The notes under the pieces: model-generated | Seen by the model: the letters and a program-made list of their open reading frames with translations, nothing else | The model's database searches: none | What the model was told of the DNA's origin: nothing | Translations under genes and position numbers: made by a program | From: Saprospiraceae bacterium | GTDB taxonomy: Bacteria > Bacteroidota > Bacteroidia > Chitinophagales > Saprospiraceae | Assembly: GCA_020631235.1 (NCBI GenBank) | Contig: JAHDHQ010000006.1 | Coordinates: forward strand, 62,001-126,000 | DNA: 64,000 bases | Direction of reading: 5' to 3' | Shown here: positions 9,132 through 18,795 of the stretch, one piece after another | Layout: each line of letters starts with the position of its first letter | Position numbering within the stretch: position 1 is the stretch's first letter

Positions 9132-11132
9132 TTACTTATTTGTTATTATTATATCTAATATTTCATCTCCTTCAGTAATAGAATGTACTACATCCATGCC
9201 TTCAGAAATCTTTCCAAAAATCGTATATCTTCCATCTAGATGAGGGGTCGGGGAATGAGTGACAAACCATTGTGTGGATTCAGTATGTAATCCTGCTGAT
9301 GCCATGCCTACATATCCTTCATCATTATAATAGCTGCCTGATAATTCTGAACGTATGGTATAGTCTAAACTTCCGTAGCCATCCCCTCTAGGGCAACCAG
9401 TTTGGATAACAAAGTTAGGCACTACTCGATTAAAAATCTTGCCATCATAATAATTGTCTTCAGCTAATTCTACAAAATTAACGACTGAACTTGGTGCTTC
9501 TTTGGTAAAAAACTTGATGTTAAAAACTCCTTTATTTGTTTTTATTATTGCTGTTGTCGAATCTTTTATGTTTTCTAATATTTGGAAATTTAGCTTTTTA
9601 ACCTTAGTGCTTTTAGGTGCTTCGAAAGAAAGAGTATCGGATAAAAAATTAATAGCTGCAATGATGGCTTGTCCTGCTTCTAAATCTTTAGGAAGATCTA
9701 GGTTTTCTTTAGCGTCCAGTAAAAAATTTAAAGAGTCTAATAATTGTTTTGCCATACTATTTTCAGTGGCTAATGCTAGACTACCTTCTGTGTACACTCC
9801 TACATCTTTTTTTAAGAATAACTCTTGAATGTAGCCTATTATTTTTCTTCTTGCATAACGAGTAGAGCTTTTAAAATTGGCGTTGAATCGTTCGTTATTT
9901 AATATTTTGCCTAGGGCTCTTGTTGCGGCTGTTAAAATGACTGGGTTATCTGATTCCTCTGCATTCTTGTATATGAGTTCGTAACTATTAATGTCTTCAG
10001 ATAGTGCATCCATATAAGCAGCTATCATGCGGTCGTTGTTTTCTTTTTCTAGTTGCTGCTGTATATCATATCTAGCAGCATTGCGCGTTTTGGTATAATA
10101 GTATGGTATGGATTTAAAAAAGGAATTATACAATTTTGGTTTTAGTAACGAGCTATCCATACTCATAGCAACTTCTCGATAAATACCAGCATCTTCTTTA
10201 TTTCCACTCTGACCTAGATATTGAATAGCTGCTGTTGCAATGTGCTGGTTTTCATGATTTACTAATTCAATAATTTTTTCTACAGAATTTATGTAATCAT
10301 ATGCATTTAAGGCTCTAATAATATTTACAACCACTCTGTAGTCGTTTTTTATGTTTAATTCTTCATTTAAAATACTCTGGATTTCCTGATCTTGAGTATG
10401 TCTCAGAGCTAAAGCAAGCGCCATTTTTATGTTGACATTTTTTTCCTTGACTAGTTGGTTGGCTATTTGAAACTTTACTTGTTCTATATCTAAGTCATTT
10501 GTGCGAGCTAAGTAATGAGCTGCATATAACCTCGCTTCATCGGGCAGTTCCTTAGCATTAATGTACTGAACCATCAATGATGTTGCTTTCGGATTAGTAA
10601 TCCCTTGGAGTGACAGTTTATAGATGGCTCTTGTTTGAGCAACTAGCAATAAGGTGTCTGTCGGCCTATAAGTGGAAACGGTCACAAGGGAGTTCAGAAT
10701 GTTGGGATTTCCTAAACTACCCATGGATTCGATAATTTTTGCATTGGCTATATTATCGACAGAAATTGTGTCTCTTTGTTTAAAATGAGACATGACCTCT
10801 TTAGCCATGTTTTTATTGCCAATTTGGGCTAAAGCAAAGCTTGCCATAGCTCTGATCTTAATGTTCTGATCATTCAGTTTTTTGATTAATTCATCAGTCG
10901 CTGTTGAATCTTGAAACGAACAAAAAGCTTGTGCAGCTAAAAAACGATAACTAGGGTTTTCACTATTTAAATAGAACAAAAGACTATCAACATTTTGATC
11001 TATTTGATGAGTGATGAGTCTTTGTACTTTAGAGTCTGATAAATCGATGTTTACTTCTTTTAAACCTTTTTTTTCAGGTGGAACACAAGAAAATAGAAGA
11101 ACAAAAATGAAAAACAATGGGATATACTTCAC
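9132..11132 (-). CDS. Lipoprotein with HEAT repeats and a C-terminal cyclophilin domain
   Basis: A 666-residue envelope protein with lipoprotein signal LFIFVLLFSC. A long array of HEAT-like helices (residues about 50-480, e.g. NIKIRAMASFALAQIGN) leads to a cyclophilin-type peptidyl-prolyl isomerase (about 505-666). The isomerase core is recognisable as FNRVVPNFVIQTG, GYVGMASAG, STQWFVTHS and LDGRYTIFGKI. The Arg, Phe and Gln of the active-site block are retained; the Trp position of human CypA reads Leu. It is probably a periplasmic folding factor whose HEAT arm holds clients, which is inference. It starts 102 bp from a divergent secreted hydrolase. Confidence 0.92.
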   Translation of the reverse strand: MKYIPLFFIFVLLFSCVPPEKKGLKEVNIDLSDSKVQRLITHQIDQNVDSLLFYLNSENPSYRFLAAQAFCSFQDSTATDELIKKLNDQNIKIRAMASFALAQIGNKNMAKEVMSHFKQRDTISVDNIANAKIIESMGSLGNPNILNSLVTVSTYRPTDTLLLVAQTRAIYKLSLQGITNPKATSLMVQYINAKELPDEARLYAAHYLARTNDLDIEQVKFQIANQLVKEKNVNIKMALALALRHTQDQEIQSILNEELNIKNDYRVVVNIIRALNAYDYINSVEKIIELVNHENQHIATAAIQYLGQSGNKEDAGIYREVAMSMDSSLLKPKLYNSFFKSIPYYYTKTRNAARYDIQQQLEKENNDRMIAAYMDALSEDINSYELIYKNAEESDNPVILTAATRALGKILNNERFNANFKSSTRYARRKIIGYIQELFLKKDVGVYTEGSLALATENSMAKQLLDSLNFLLDAKENLDLPKDLEAGQAIIAAINFLSDTLSFEAPKSTKVKKLNFQILENIKDSTTAIIKTNKGVFNIKFFTKEAPSSVVNFVELAEDNYYDGKIFNRVVPNFVIQTGCPRGDGYGSLDYTIRSELSGSYYNDEGYVGMASAGLHTESTQWFVTHSPTPHLDGRYTIFGKISEGMDVVHSITEGDEILDIIITNK

Positions 11133-11156
11133 TCTACAGCTTTGATTAAAAATTAC

Positions 11157-11183
11157 AAAAATAGCATAAGAAAGGCTATTTTT
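11157..11183. promoter_or_regulatory. Perfect inverted repeat in a divergent intergenic region
   Basis: Nine-base arms (11157-11165 and 11175-11183) with a 9-base spacer lie between the divergent HEAT-cyclophilin and hydrolase genes. Position suggests a shared operator; no binding protein can be named. Confidence 0.3.
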
Positions 11184-11234
11184 AGATAAATACTAAAACT
11201 CCCTAGTTTGGGTCTATTTTTAATCATTTAATTT

Positions 11235-12671
11235 ATGAAAAAAATTTATTGCTGCCTCTTAGTTTGCTTTGCTTTTCAGTTGTCTTCACAAAGCCTTATT
11301 GATTATAGCTTTTTGGGTAATTATACTAAAGCTCAAATAAATAGTTCCTTTGGATACGATGCAAAATACGATGTTGCTCTATATAAGGTTCAATATTATA
11401 CCGACAATTTAGACGGTGAATCACACCTTGCTTCCGGATTGTTTTGTTTGCCTATTAATTCCAATGTCATGCCATTGTTATGTTATCAGCATGGGACGGT
11501 AAATGGTCGATGGGATGTGCCTTCTGAATTAGCTGGTGGATTTTCTTTGGGTGTAGTCTTTGCTTCTGAAGGGTATGCCACAGTTTTGCCTGACTATATA
11601 GGCTTGGGTGATAGTCCTGGTATACATCCATACATACATGCTGAATCTGAAGCTTGGGCTGGTTTAGACTTATTTAGGGCAGCTAGGGAATTGCAAGAGC
11701 CTTTATCTTTTGAGCTAAATGATCAAATATTCATTACAGGTTATTCGCAAGGAGGTCATGCTTCTATGGCTTTGCAACGGATGATCGAAAGAGATTTACC
11801 AGAGGGCTTTACTGTTACTGCTGGCGGCCATTGTTCTGGACCTTATAGTGTGTCTGAAAAAATGATTGAATTTACATTAGGAGAAGAATCATATGTTTAT
11901 GTTAGTTACTTGGCATGGGTAGCTTTATCCATCCAGGCTAGCTTCCCAGATCTTTTAGCTGAATATGGTTTAGAAGATATTTTTATAGCTGATATTGTTC
12001 CATATGTAGAACAGTTTAGGGATGAAGAAATCAACTTAGCCGATCTTAATACATTGATGCTACAATGGTTATTACTTAATAACCCTGGTGGCTTTCAAGC
12101 CAGAGAGTTACTACATGATAGTATTGTGGATGTCATCTTTAACGATCAAAACCATCCGATTAGCCAAGCTTTTCAGCGTAATGATTTATTAGATTGGTCT
12201 CCACAGCAGCCTACCCGGTTATTTTACTGTATGAATGACGATCAAGTGACTTTTCAAAATGCGATTTATGCTGATTCCATTCTCAATGCTCAAGGAGCTC
12301 TAGATTTAGCAGCTATGGACGTTGCACCAAGTCAAAATCACAGTGGTTGTGTAAGTCCTGCCGTTTTAGCAACCATTGATTTTTTTGGAACTTACGCTGA
12401 TTTTCCAACTTCTACTGAGGAGTCCAACTCAGCATGTAAGCTTAATTTACACCAGCAAGAACAACAGCTGCACTTGACATTGGACCAAAACTGTCATCAA
12501 CACAAACTTATCAATGTAACTATTTATGATACTCAAGGAAAAGTGCTAATCCACAACAAGTCTTTAAATGATGATTATATAGATATTTCGTCTTTGGATA
12601 TGAATATTTATTTTGTCAGTTTAACTTATTCTAATGGACAGAAAATGAATAAAAAATTCTGGAAGCACTAA
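11235..12671 (+). CDS. Secreted alpha/beta hydrolase with T9SS type A sorting tail
   Basis: A 478-residue exported hydrolase. It has a signal peptide (YCCLLVCFAFQLSSQ), then an alpha/beta-hydrolase fold with LCYQHGTVNG (oxyanion region) and nucleophile elbow GYSQGGH at about residue 178. Acid-His candidates are near YCMNDDQV and SQNHSGC. The last 80 residues (TIYDTQGKVLIHNKS, ISSLDMNIYFVSLTYSNGQ, KKFW) form a T9SS type A sorting domain, so the protein should be secreted and cell-surface attached or released. It resembles secretory lipases or prolyl-oligopeptidase-like esterases; the substrate is unknown. Confidence 0.9.
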   Translation: MKKIYCCLLVCFAFQLSSQSLIDYSFLGNYTKAQINSSFGYDAKYDVALYKVQYYTDNLDGESHLASGLFCLPINSNVMPLLCYQHGTVNGRWDVPSELAGGFSLGVVFASEGYATVLPDYIGLGDSPGIHPYIHAESEAWAGLDLFRAARELQEPLSFELNDQIFITGYSQGGHASMALQRMIERDLPEGFTVTAGGHCSGPYSVSEKMIEFTLGEESYVYVSYLAWVALSIQASFPDLLAEYGLEDIFIADIVPYVEQFRDEEINLADLNTLMLQWLLLNNPGGFQARELLHDSIVDVIFNDQNHPISQAFQRNDLLDWSPQQPTRLFYCMNDDQVTFQNAIYADSILNAQGALDLAAMDVAPSQNHSGCVSPAVLATIDFFGTYADFPTSTEESNSACKLNLHQQEQQLHLTLDQNCHQHKLINVTIYDTQGKVLIHNKSLNDDYIDISSLDMNIYFVSLTYSNGQKMNKKFWKH

Positions 12672-12713
12672 AAGAGCAAAGAGATTTCTGTTTCTTTGCG
12701 CCAAATTGTGATT

Positions 12714-13127
12714 ATGAAAATGGATGATCTTGTTTCAGTAAGTGGAATGTCTGGTGTTTATAAAATTAACACCTCGAGATCTAATGGTTTAGTTGTTGAT
12801 GATTTAGATACAGGTAAATCTAAGTTTTGCTCTATGAGAAAGCATCAATTTACTCCTTTAGGAACTGTTGCTATCTATACGTTTACTGATACAGTAGAGC
12901 TATCTGTTGTTTTTAAAACAATGTTTGATATACAGGATAAAACGCCAGTCGTTTCTGCCAATGCTTCAAAAGAAGAAATTACTAGTTATTTTGAAACTAT
13001 AATCCCGGAATATGACCGAGATAAGGTTTACTTAAGTGATATGAAGAAGGTACTCAAATGGTACTTTTACCTACATGATCGCAAACTTATAGAAAAGGTC
13101 CTGACTGCCTCGGAAGAAGAAGAGTAA
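12714..13127 (+). CDS. DUF5606 family protein
   Basis: A cytoplasmic protein of 137 residues beginning MKMDDLVSVSGMSGVYKI. It has the motif KFCSMRKHQFTPLGTVAIYT and an acidic C-terminus (TASEEEE). The N-terminal SGMSGVYK and small SH3-like beta-domain fit DUF5606, a family I know only from Bacteroidota and whose function is undetermined. I choose ATG 12714; an upstream in-frame TTG at 12696 falls inside a 7-bp hairpin (12676-12699). The stop codon is 1 bp from that of the convergent yifB. Confidence 0.8.
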   Translation: MKMDDLVSVSGMSGVYKINTSRSNGLVVDDLDTGKSKFCSMRKHQFTPLGTVAIYTFTDTVELSVVFKTMFDIQDKTPVVSANASKEEITSYFETIIPEYDRDKVYLSDMKKVLKWYFYLHDRKLIEKVLTASEEEE

Positions 13128-13128
13128 C

Positions 13129-14685
13129 TTAGCCAGCCCAAGCTTCCCTGTCTAAACTTCTGTACTGAATTGCTTCAGCAAGGTGACCTATTTCTATAGT
13201 TTCTTTTAGGTCTAAATCTGCAATCGTTCTCGCAACCTTTAATATTCGATCATATGCTCTAGCAGATAATTGTAGTTTTTGCATAGCTGTTTTTAATAAG
13301 AGTGTTCCAGCTTGGTTAATAGTGCATATTTCCCTAACCATGTTTGTGGGCATTTGAGCATTGCTGTGAATGTCCGAGTATTTTGTATAACGCAGTTCTT
13401 GCTTATTCCTAGCCACAGCAACACGCTCAGAAACCTGTTCACTAGTCTCACCTTTGTGTGCGTGAGAAGAAAGTTCATCATAACTCACTGGAGTTACTTC
13501 TACATGTAAATCGATACGATCTAATAGTGGTCCTGATATTTTATTTAAATATTTCTTTACTACCCCTGGTCCACACACACATTCTTTATCTGGATGGTTA
13601 TAAAAACCACATGGACAAGGATTCATTGATGCGATCAACATAAAACTTGCAGGAAAGTCCACACTTACTCTTGCTCGAGAAATACTCACTCGACGTTCTT
13701 CCATAGGTTGTCTTAAAACTTCTAAAACTGTGCGTTTAAACTCTGGAAGCTCGTCTAAAAACAATACTCCATTATGGGCTAACGAAATTTCTCCTGGTAT
13801 AGGGTTAGATCCACCTCCAACCATGGCTACATCGCTAATCGTATGGTGCGGAGATCGAAAGGGTCTGTGAGTTACTAATGAGGAGTTTCCTGGTAAACTA
13901 CCCGCAACAGAGTGAATTTTTGTTGTTTCTAAGGCTTCTTGTAGGGACAATATGGGCAATATGGTCGGAAGTCTTCTAGCCAACATTGTTTTACCGGCTC
14001 CTGGAGGGCCGATAAGAATCAGGTTGTGTCCTCCAGCAGCAGCTATTTCCAAGGCTCGCTTAATATTTTCTTGGCCTTTAACATCAGAGAAGTCTATAGG
14101 ATAATCATTGACTGCATCATGAAACACTTCTCGTGTATCATATTCTGTTTTTACTATTTTATCTTCACCGTTTATTATAGATATAGCTTCTTTAAGGTTT
14201 GTAACACCGAAAACATCTAAATCACTGACTATAGCTGCTTCCCTTGCATTTTCCTTGGGTAAAATTATGCCTTTATACTTATCTTTTCTCGCTTGGATAG
14301 CGATAGGCAATGCACCTTTGATAGGTCGCAAACTACCATCAAGCGATAATTCGCCCATGATAATATAGTCTGGAAGTCTTTCCTTCTTAATTTGATGCGT
14401 CACTGCTAAAACACCCAAAGCAATAGGCAAATCGTAAGAAGAACCTTCTTTTCTGATATTTGCCGGAGCCATATTAACCACAATTTTTATTCTGGGCATA
14501 GTGAAACCCATGTTCTTTATCGCTGCTTCTATTCTTTGGAAGCCTTCTTTGACTGCATTATCAGGAAGACCGACCAAGAAATAAAATTGTTTTCCAGCAG
14601 CAACTGCTCCTCCAGTATTAACTTCGATGGTTATCGTTTGAGCATCTATTCCTTGGACAGCACTCGCATAGCTTTTTACTAACAT
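13129..14685 (-). CDS. YifB/ComM-family AAA+ Mg-chelatase-like protein
   Basis: A 518-residue hexameric AAA+ ATPase related to ComM, which drives branch migration during natural transformation in other bacteria. It has an N-terminal Lon-protease-like fold (residues 1-165, including ANIRKEGSSYDLPIALG), Walker A GPPGAGKTMLARR near 218 and Walker B GVLFLDELPEF. The sensor block FRSPHHTISDVAMVGGG is present, as is the cysteine cluster NPCPCGFYNHPDKECVCGPG. The C-terminal helical domain ends YRSLDREAW. Full length. No competence genes are adjacent, so a transformation role is inference. Confidence 0.95.
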   Translation of the reverse strand: MLVKSYASAVQGIDAQTITIEVNTGGAVAAGKQFYFLVGLPDNAVKEGFQRIEAAIKNMGFTMPRIKIVVNMAPANIRKEGSSYDLPIALGVLAVTHQIKKERLPDYIIMGELSLDGSLRPIKGALPIAIQARKDKYKGIILPKENAREAAIVSDLDVFGVTNLKEAISIINGEDKIVKTEYDTREVFHDAVNDYPIDFSDVKGQENIKRALEIAAAGGHNLILIGPPGAGKTMLARRLPTILPILSLQEALETTKIHSVAGSLPGNSSLVTHRPFRSPHHTISDVAMVGGGSNPIPGEISLAHNGVLFLDELPEFKRTVLEVLRQPMEERRVSISRARVSVDFPASFMLIASMNPCPCGFYNHPDKECVCGPGVVKKYLNKISGPLLDRIDLHVEVTPVSYDELSSHAHKGETSEQVSERVAVARNKQELRYTKYSDIHSNAQMPTNMVREICTINQAGTLLLKTAMQKLQLSARAYDRILKVARTIADLDLKETIEIGHLAEAIQYRSLDREAWAG

Positions 14686-14772
14686 TAGTTAATTTGTAAT
14701 TGATTTATTTGAATATTCGTTAAGCTTTTTAGGCTTATAGTTCGCGAGCTGAATAAAGGAATTAAATATATT

Positions 14773-14780
14773 TATTTTTG
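14773..14780 (+). promoter_or_regulatory. Candidate -7 element (TATTTTTG) ahead of the ferredoxin reductase operon
   Basis: Full match to TAnnTTTG, 84 bases ahead of the reductase start in a 178-bp divergent intergenic region. No matching -33 element was evident, so confidence is low. Confidence 0.3.
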
Positions 14781-14863
14781 TGCACTTTTTGAAAAGGTAA
14801 ACAATATGAGGAGCAACATGTTTCTCTTTAAACCTTAATTAAACTAAATTATATCACCTTTTT

Positions 14864-15868
14864 ATGATTAAAACTGATATTTTAATAATTGGTGCTGGCC
14901 CCTGTGGATTATTTACTGTTTTCGAAGCTGGTTTGTTAAAACTCAAATGTCATTTGATCGATGTCCTGCCTCAAGTTGGAGGACAGCTTTCAGAAATATA
15001 CCCTAAAAAGCCTATTTATGATATTCCTGGCTTTCCTTCCATTCTTGCCGGTGATTTAGTAGACAATTTAATGGAGCAAATAAAACCATTTAATCCGAGC
15101 TTTACTTTGGGAGAGCAAGCAAGTGAAATCAAAAAACTCAATGATGGTTCCTTTGAAGTTATCAGTAATAAAGGAACGAAAATACATACTAAGGTCATAG
15201 CTATTGCAGGTGGATTAGGGTCTTTCGAACCGCGAAAACCTCCGATTGATGGATTGTTGCAATTTGAGGATCTTGGTGTAGATTATATGGTCAAAGACCC
15301 TGAGAAATATCGCAATAAACGTCTGTTAATTGCTGGTGGTGGTGACTCAGCTTTGGATTGGACCATTGAGCTCAGCGATATTGCCGATCATATAACCATG
15401 ATACACAGAAGAAACTCTTTTAGAGGAGCTTTGGATTCTGTTGACAAAGTTATGGAGCTTTCGAAAGCTGGTAAAATAGATTTAATAACTGAAGCACAAG
15501 CTATAGGAGTAAAAGGTAAATCACATTTAGAAGCCATTGAAATCAAGACAAAGGAAAATGTTTATTGGCTAGATGTAGATCACTTTATTCCTTTATTTGG
15601 TTTATCACCAAAATTAGGTCCTATTGCTGATTGGGGCTTAAGTATAACTAGAAGCGCAATAGATGTAAACACTTTAGATTATAGTACCAATGTAGATGGC
15701 ATTTATGCTATTGGGGATATAAATAACTACGAAGGGAAACTGAAACTCATTCTTTGTGGTTTTCATGAGGCAACACTGATGGTTCAATCTGCCTTTAAAC
15801 GTGTTTACCCAGATCAAAAATTAAGCTTTAAATACACCACAGTTTCAGGCGTAAATGGATTTAATTAA
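14864..15868 (+). CDS. Thioredoxin-reductase-like ferredoxin-NADP reductase
   Basis: A 334-residue FAD/NAD(P)H flavoenzyme that passes electrons between NADPH and ferredoxin. The FAD-binding motif IIGAGPCGLF opens the protein, LIAGGGDSALDW is the NAD(P)-binding Rossmann motif at about 160, and VDGIYAIGDINNYEGKLKL is the second FAD block. The CxxC redox pair of true thioredoxin reductases is absent, which supports the FNR assignment. The gene for a 2Fe-2S ferredoxin follows with a one-base overlap (TAATG), so enzyme and likely partner are co-translated. Confidence 0.93.
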   Translation: MIKTDILIIGAGPCGLFTVFEAGLLKLKCHLIDVLPQVGGQLSEIYPKKPIYDIPGFPSILAGDLVDNLMEQIKPFNPSFTLGEQASEIKKLNDGSFEVISNKGTKIHTKVIAIAGGLGSFEPRKPPIDGLLQFEDLGVDYMVKDPEKYRNKRLLIAGGGDSALDWTIELSDIADHITMIHRRNSFRGALDSVDKVMELSKAGKIDLITEAQAIGVKGKSHLEAIEIKTKENVYWLDVDHFIPLFGLSPKLGPIADWGLSITRSAIDVNTLDYSTNVDGIYAIGDINNYEGKLKLILCGFHEATLMVQSAFKRVYPDQKLSFKYTTVSGVNGFN

Positions 15869-16194
15869 TGGAAGAGAATATAAAACTTACTGTAATAGAT
15901 CGTGAAGGAACGGAACACAATCTTGAAGCTCCTACAGATATGAATTTTAATCTGATGGAAATCATGAAAGCCGCTGAATTACCAGTCGAAGGTACTTGTG
16001 GAGGTATGGCTCTATGTGCTTCTTGTCACTGTTACATAGAATCTGATCACCCCTTAAATCAGCCTTCCGATGACGAAGAAGATATGTTAGACCAAGCTTT
16101 CTTTGTCGAAGATAATAGCAGACTCTCTTGCCAAATACCCATCGTAGAATCCATAAATGGTTTAACTGTCACCCTAGCCCCTGTTTCTGAATAA
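15868..16194 (+). CDS. Adrenodoxin-type 2Fe-2S ferredoxin
   Basis: A 108-residue electron carrier. Cluster ligands are visible as GTCGGMALCASCHC, i.e. C-x5-C-x2-C, and a fourth Cys in RLSCQIP near residue 88. The acidic stretch SDDEEDMLDQAFFVED between them is typical of adrenodoxin-like ferredoxins and would dock to the reductase. Its start overlaps the reductase stop by one base and the M1 peptidase gene begins 1 bp later. The physiological acceptor is not shown by the sequence. Confidence 0.94.
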   Translation: MEENIKLTVIDREGTEHNLEAPTDMNFNLMEIMKAAELPVEGTCGGMALCASCHCYIESDHPLNQPSDDEEDMLDQAFFVEDNSRLSCQIPIVESINGLTVTLAPVSE

Positions 16195-16195
16195 T

Positions 16196-18703
16196 ATGAA
16201 ATATACTATACTCTTTTCTTTGTGTTTGTTTTACGGGTGTACTAAAACAATAGTAGCTCCGGTAACTTTTGATGAAACCTTATTAGACACTTTGGTTGTA
16301 ACCGCCAGTTCGCCTGATAGTGAATTAAAAATAATAGAAGAAGATAAAATTTATCGCCCTTCTTCAAACCATGTTGTCGATTTAATCCATACTAAGCTGG
16401 ATGTTCGTTTTAATTGGGAAAAACAACACGTACTGGGTCAAGCAGAATTAAGTCTTAAACCATATTTCTACCCTATCGATAAGATTATATTGGATGCTAA
16501 AAAAATGGACATTCACAAAGTTTTTGTTAATGGCCAGGTAGTAGATAACTTTTCTTATGATAGTACTTTTCTCGACATTGGACTAAATAAAACATATACA
16601 AACAAAGAAACTATACAGATACAAATAAACTACACTGCAAAACCTAACTCTCCCGTATTAGACGGTCCAAACGCTTCAGATGCAGATAAAGGTTTGTTCT
16701 TTATTAATCCAGACGGGACTAGTAAAAAACCGCAGCAAATATGGACACAAGGAGAAACAGAAAACAACTCTAGATGGTTTCCTACCATAGATAAGCCTAA
16801 CGAACGATGCAGTCAAGAAATATTTATTCATGTAGAAGATCGGTTTAAAACACTTTCCAATGGAAGGCTCGTTTCTTCGACTTTAAATAATGATGGGACA
16901 AGAACGGATTATTGGAAGCAAGATGCTCCTCATGCTCCATATTTATTTATGCTAGCAGTGGGAGAATACGCAGTGGTTAAGGATCAATGGCAAGATATTC
17001 CGCTTATGTACTATGTCGAACCTTATTACGAAAATTATGCGAAAGAAGTATATAACCACACCCCAGAAATGTTGTCTTTTTTTTCCAATATTTGGGATTA
17101 CAAATATCCGTGGGATAAATATGCTCAAGTGACGGCTCGGAACTTTGTGGCTGGAGCTATGGAAAATACAGGCGCCGTAATTTTTGGTGATTTTGTACAA
17201 AAAGATCACTACGAATTAGCCGATCATCCAAATGACCATATTGTGGCTCACGAGTTGGTTCATCACTGGTTTGGTAATTTAGTAACCTGCGAAAGCTGGG
17301 CAAACCTGACGATGAATGAAGGTTTTGCAAATTATGGGGAATACTTATGGCAAGAGCATAAATATGGTAGAGATGCTGCTGATGACCACAAATTATCAGA
17401 GTTTCACAGTTACATTTATGCCACCCAGTTTTCTGGTACCCATCCGCTCATTCACTTTTCGTACGATGATAAAGAAGACATGTTTGATGCGCATAGCTAT
17501 AACAAAGGTGGTATGGTCTTACATATGCTCAGAAACCTCGTAGGTGATGATGCTTTTTTTACTTCTTTGAGTCTTTATTTAAAATCTAATGAATATCAAA
17601 GCGTAGAAGCGCATAATTTACGTTTAGCCTTCGAACAAACGACTGGCTTAGACCTTAATTGGTTTTTTAATCAATGGTTTTTCGGGACTGGACACCCGAT
17701 AATTCACGTAAACTATGAGTATAAAGCTGATTCCACCATTATCCATGTGGAGCAAACTCAAAGCTTACCTGAAGCTGAAAATCTATTTATAATTCCCTTC
17801 CATACTTCCCTGATTTATGATGATGGAACAAAAGAAACTTTCAGTTTAAACATGAACCAACGAAAACAACGGTTTTCATTGGGAAATAATGGTAAAAAAG
17901 TGCTTGCTGCCATTTTGGATGGTCAAGCAGATATTTTAGCTTCTTTTGTTGAACCAAGAACTCAGGATGAGTATCAACATATTTTGAGGTTTGATGACGA
18001 ATATCTTCACAAAAGAATGGCTTTAGAAAGCATCGAAACCATTGATAAGCCTCTTATTGAACAGATGATGAACGAAGAACATCATTTCTTCAGAGTGAAA
18101 ACAATAGAGAAATTTGGTGCACAATTTGAATTGTCAGTGTTAAAAAACTTGGCCCTGAACGACAAACATTCTTTAGTGAGGGTGGAAGCCTTAAATCAGG
18201 TTTACGAAACGGATAGTTTAATTTGCTTAGAGCTCATAAAAAATATGGTGCAAAATGAAAACTCTTATGATGTTTTTGCCCAATGCCTCGATTTGTGGTA
18301 TGATTTAGAACCTAAAGCAACACTATCTTTTCTTGATACACAGTCATTCGAATATATCAAGCCATTCAGAAACACCTTATCTTCTATTTATGCAAATAGT
18401 GGTCAAGAAAAATACCTGCTTTTCTTTGAGGAAAACGCTCAATTGGCCATCGATGATCGAGACTTTAGTTTAGTTGATCATCATTTGTATTTAATAAGAA
18501 ATTCGAATGACAAAAGCCTATTATCCTCCATTAATTTCTATTTTAATTTATTTACACAAGCAACAACGGAAAATCTAAAAGTTTCATGTCAAAATATATG
18601 TTTTCACCTGATCGATCATTTTGAAGAAAGGTTACTTTACACCGAAGATCTGCGTCAACATATAGAAGATATCAATCAAATTAAGGAAAGCTTAAGATAT
18701 TAG
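16196..18703 (+). CDS. M1-family zinc aminopeptidase, probable lipoprotein
   Basis: An 835-residue metallopeptidase with a probable lipoprotein signal (ILFSLCLFYGC). It has an N-terminal beta-saddle domain, the exopeptidase motif GAMENTG at about 320 and the zinc site HELVHHW at about 351, with the downstream Glu in NEGFANY. A helical, HEAT-like C-terminal domain covers about 600-835. It should trim N-terminal residues from peptides in the periplasm or at the outer membrane. It is the third gene of the reductase-ferredoxin operon, an association with no obvious functional logic. Confidence 0.94.
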   Translation: MKYTILFSLCLFYGCTKTIVAPVTFDETLLDTLVVTASSPDSELKIIEEDKIYRPSSNHVVDLIHTKLDVRFNWEKQHVLGQAELSLKPYFYPIDKIILDAKKMDIHKVFVNGQVVDNFSYDSTFLDIGLNKTYTNKETIQIQINYTAKPNSPVLDGPNASDADKGLFFINPDGTSKKPQQIWTQGETENNSRWFPTIDKPNERCSQEIFIHVEDRFKTLSNGRLVSSTLNNDGTRTDYWKQDAPHAPYLFMLAVGEYAVVKDQWQDIPLMYYVEPYYENYAKEVYNHTPEMLSFFSNIWDYKYPWDKYAQVTARNFVAGAMENTGAVIFGDFVQKDHYELADHPNDHIVAHELVHHWFGNLVTCESWANLTMNEGFANYGEYLWQEHKYGRDAADDHKLSEFHSYIYATQFSGTHPLIHFSYDDKEDMFDAHSYNKGGMVLHMLRNLVGDDAFFTSLSLYLKSNEYQSVEAHNLRLAFEQTTGLDLNWFFNQWFFGTGHPIIHVNYEYKADSTIIHVEQTQSLPEAENLFIIPFHTSLIYDDGTKETFSLNMNQRKQRFSLGNNGKKVLAAILDGQADILASFVEPRTQDEYQHILRFDDEYLHKRMALESIETIDKPLIEQMMNEEHHFFRVKTIEKFGAQFELSVLKNLALNDKHSLVRVEALNQVYETDSLICLELIKNMVQNENSYDVFAQCLDLWYDLEPKATLSFLDTQSFEYIKPFRNTLSSIYANSGQEKYLLFFEENAQLAIDDRDFSLVDHHLYLIRNSNDKSLLSSINFYFNLFTQATTENLKVSCQNICFHLIDHFEERLLYTEDLRQHIEDINQIKESLRY

Positions 18704-18732
18704 CGGTTGAGTTTTTCAATATTATTGTTGAA

Positions 18733-18755
18733 CTTTGGAAATTATTGTTCCAAAG
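18733..18755. repeat. Perfect 8-bp inverted repeat between the M1 peptidase and DUF4175 genes
   Basis: Arms CTTTGGAA and TTCCAAAG flank a 7-base loop, 30 bases past the peptidase stop and 41 bases before the DUF4175 start. No T run follows, so it is not a convincing intrinsic terminator. Confidence 0.45.
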
Positions 18756-18795
18756 CCATATTTCATAACGTTTGAGTTTCGTAAAATAGTTGTGT

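Noticed and set aside
12676-12699. Hairpin after the secreted hydrolase as a terminator
   Set aside because: A 7-bp stem with no T tract, so read-through into DUF5606 is likely.
18733-18755. Inverted repeat as an intrinsic terminator of the M1 peptidase operon
   Set aside because: The stem is only 8 bp and is followed by mixed sequence rather than a T run. Kept as a repeat only.
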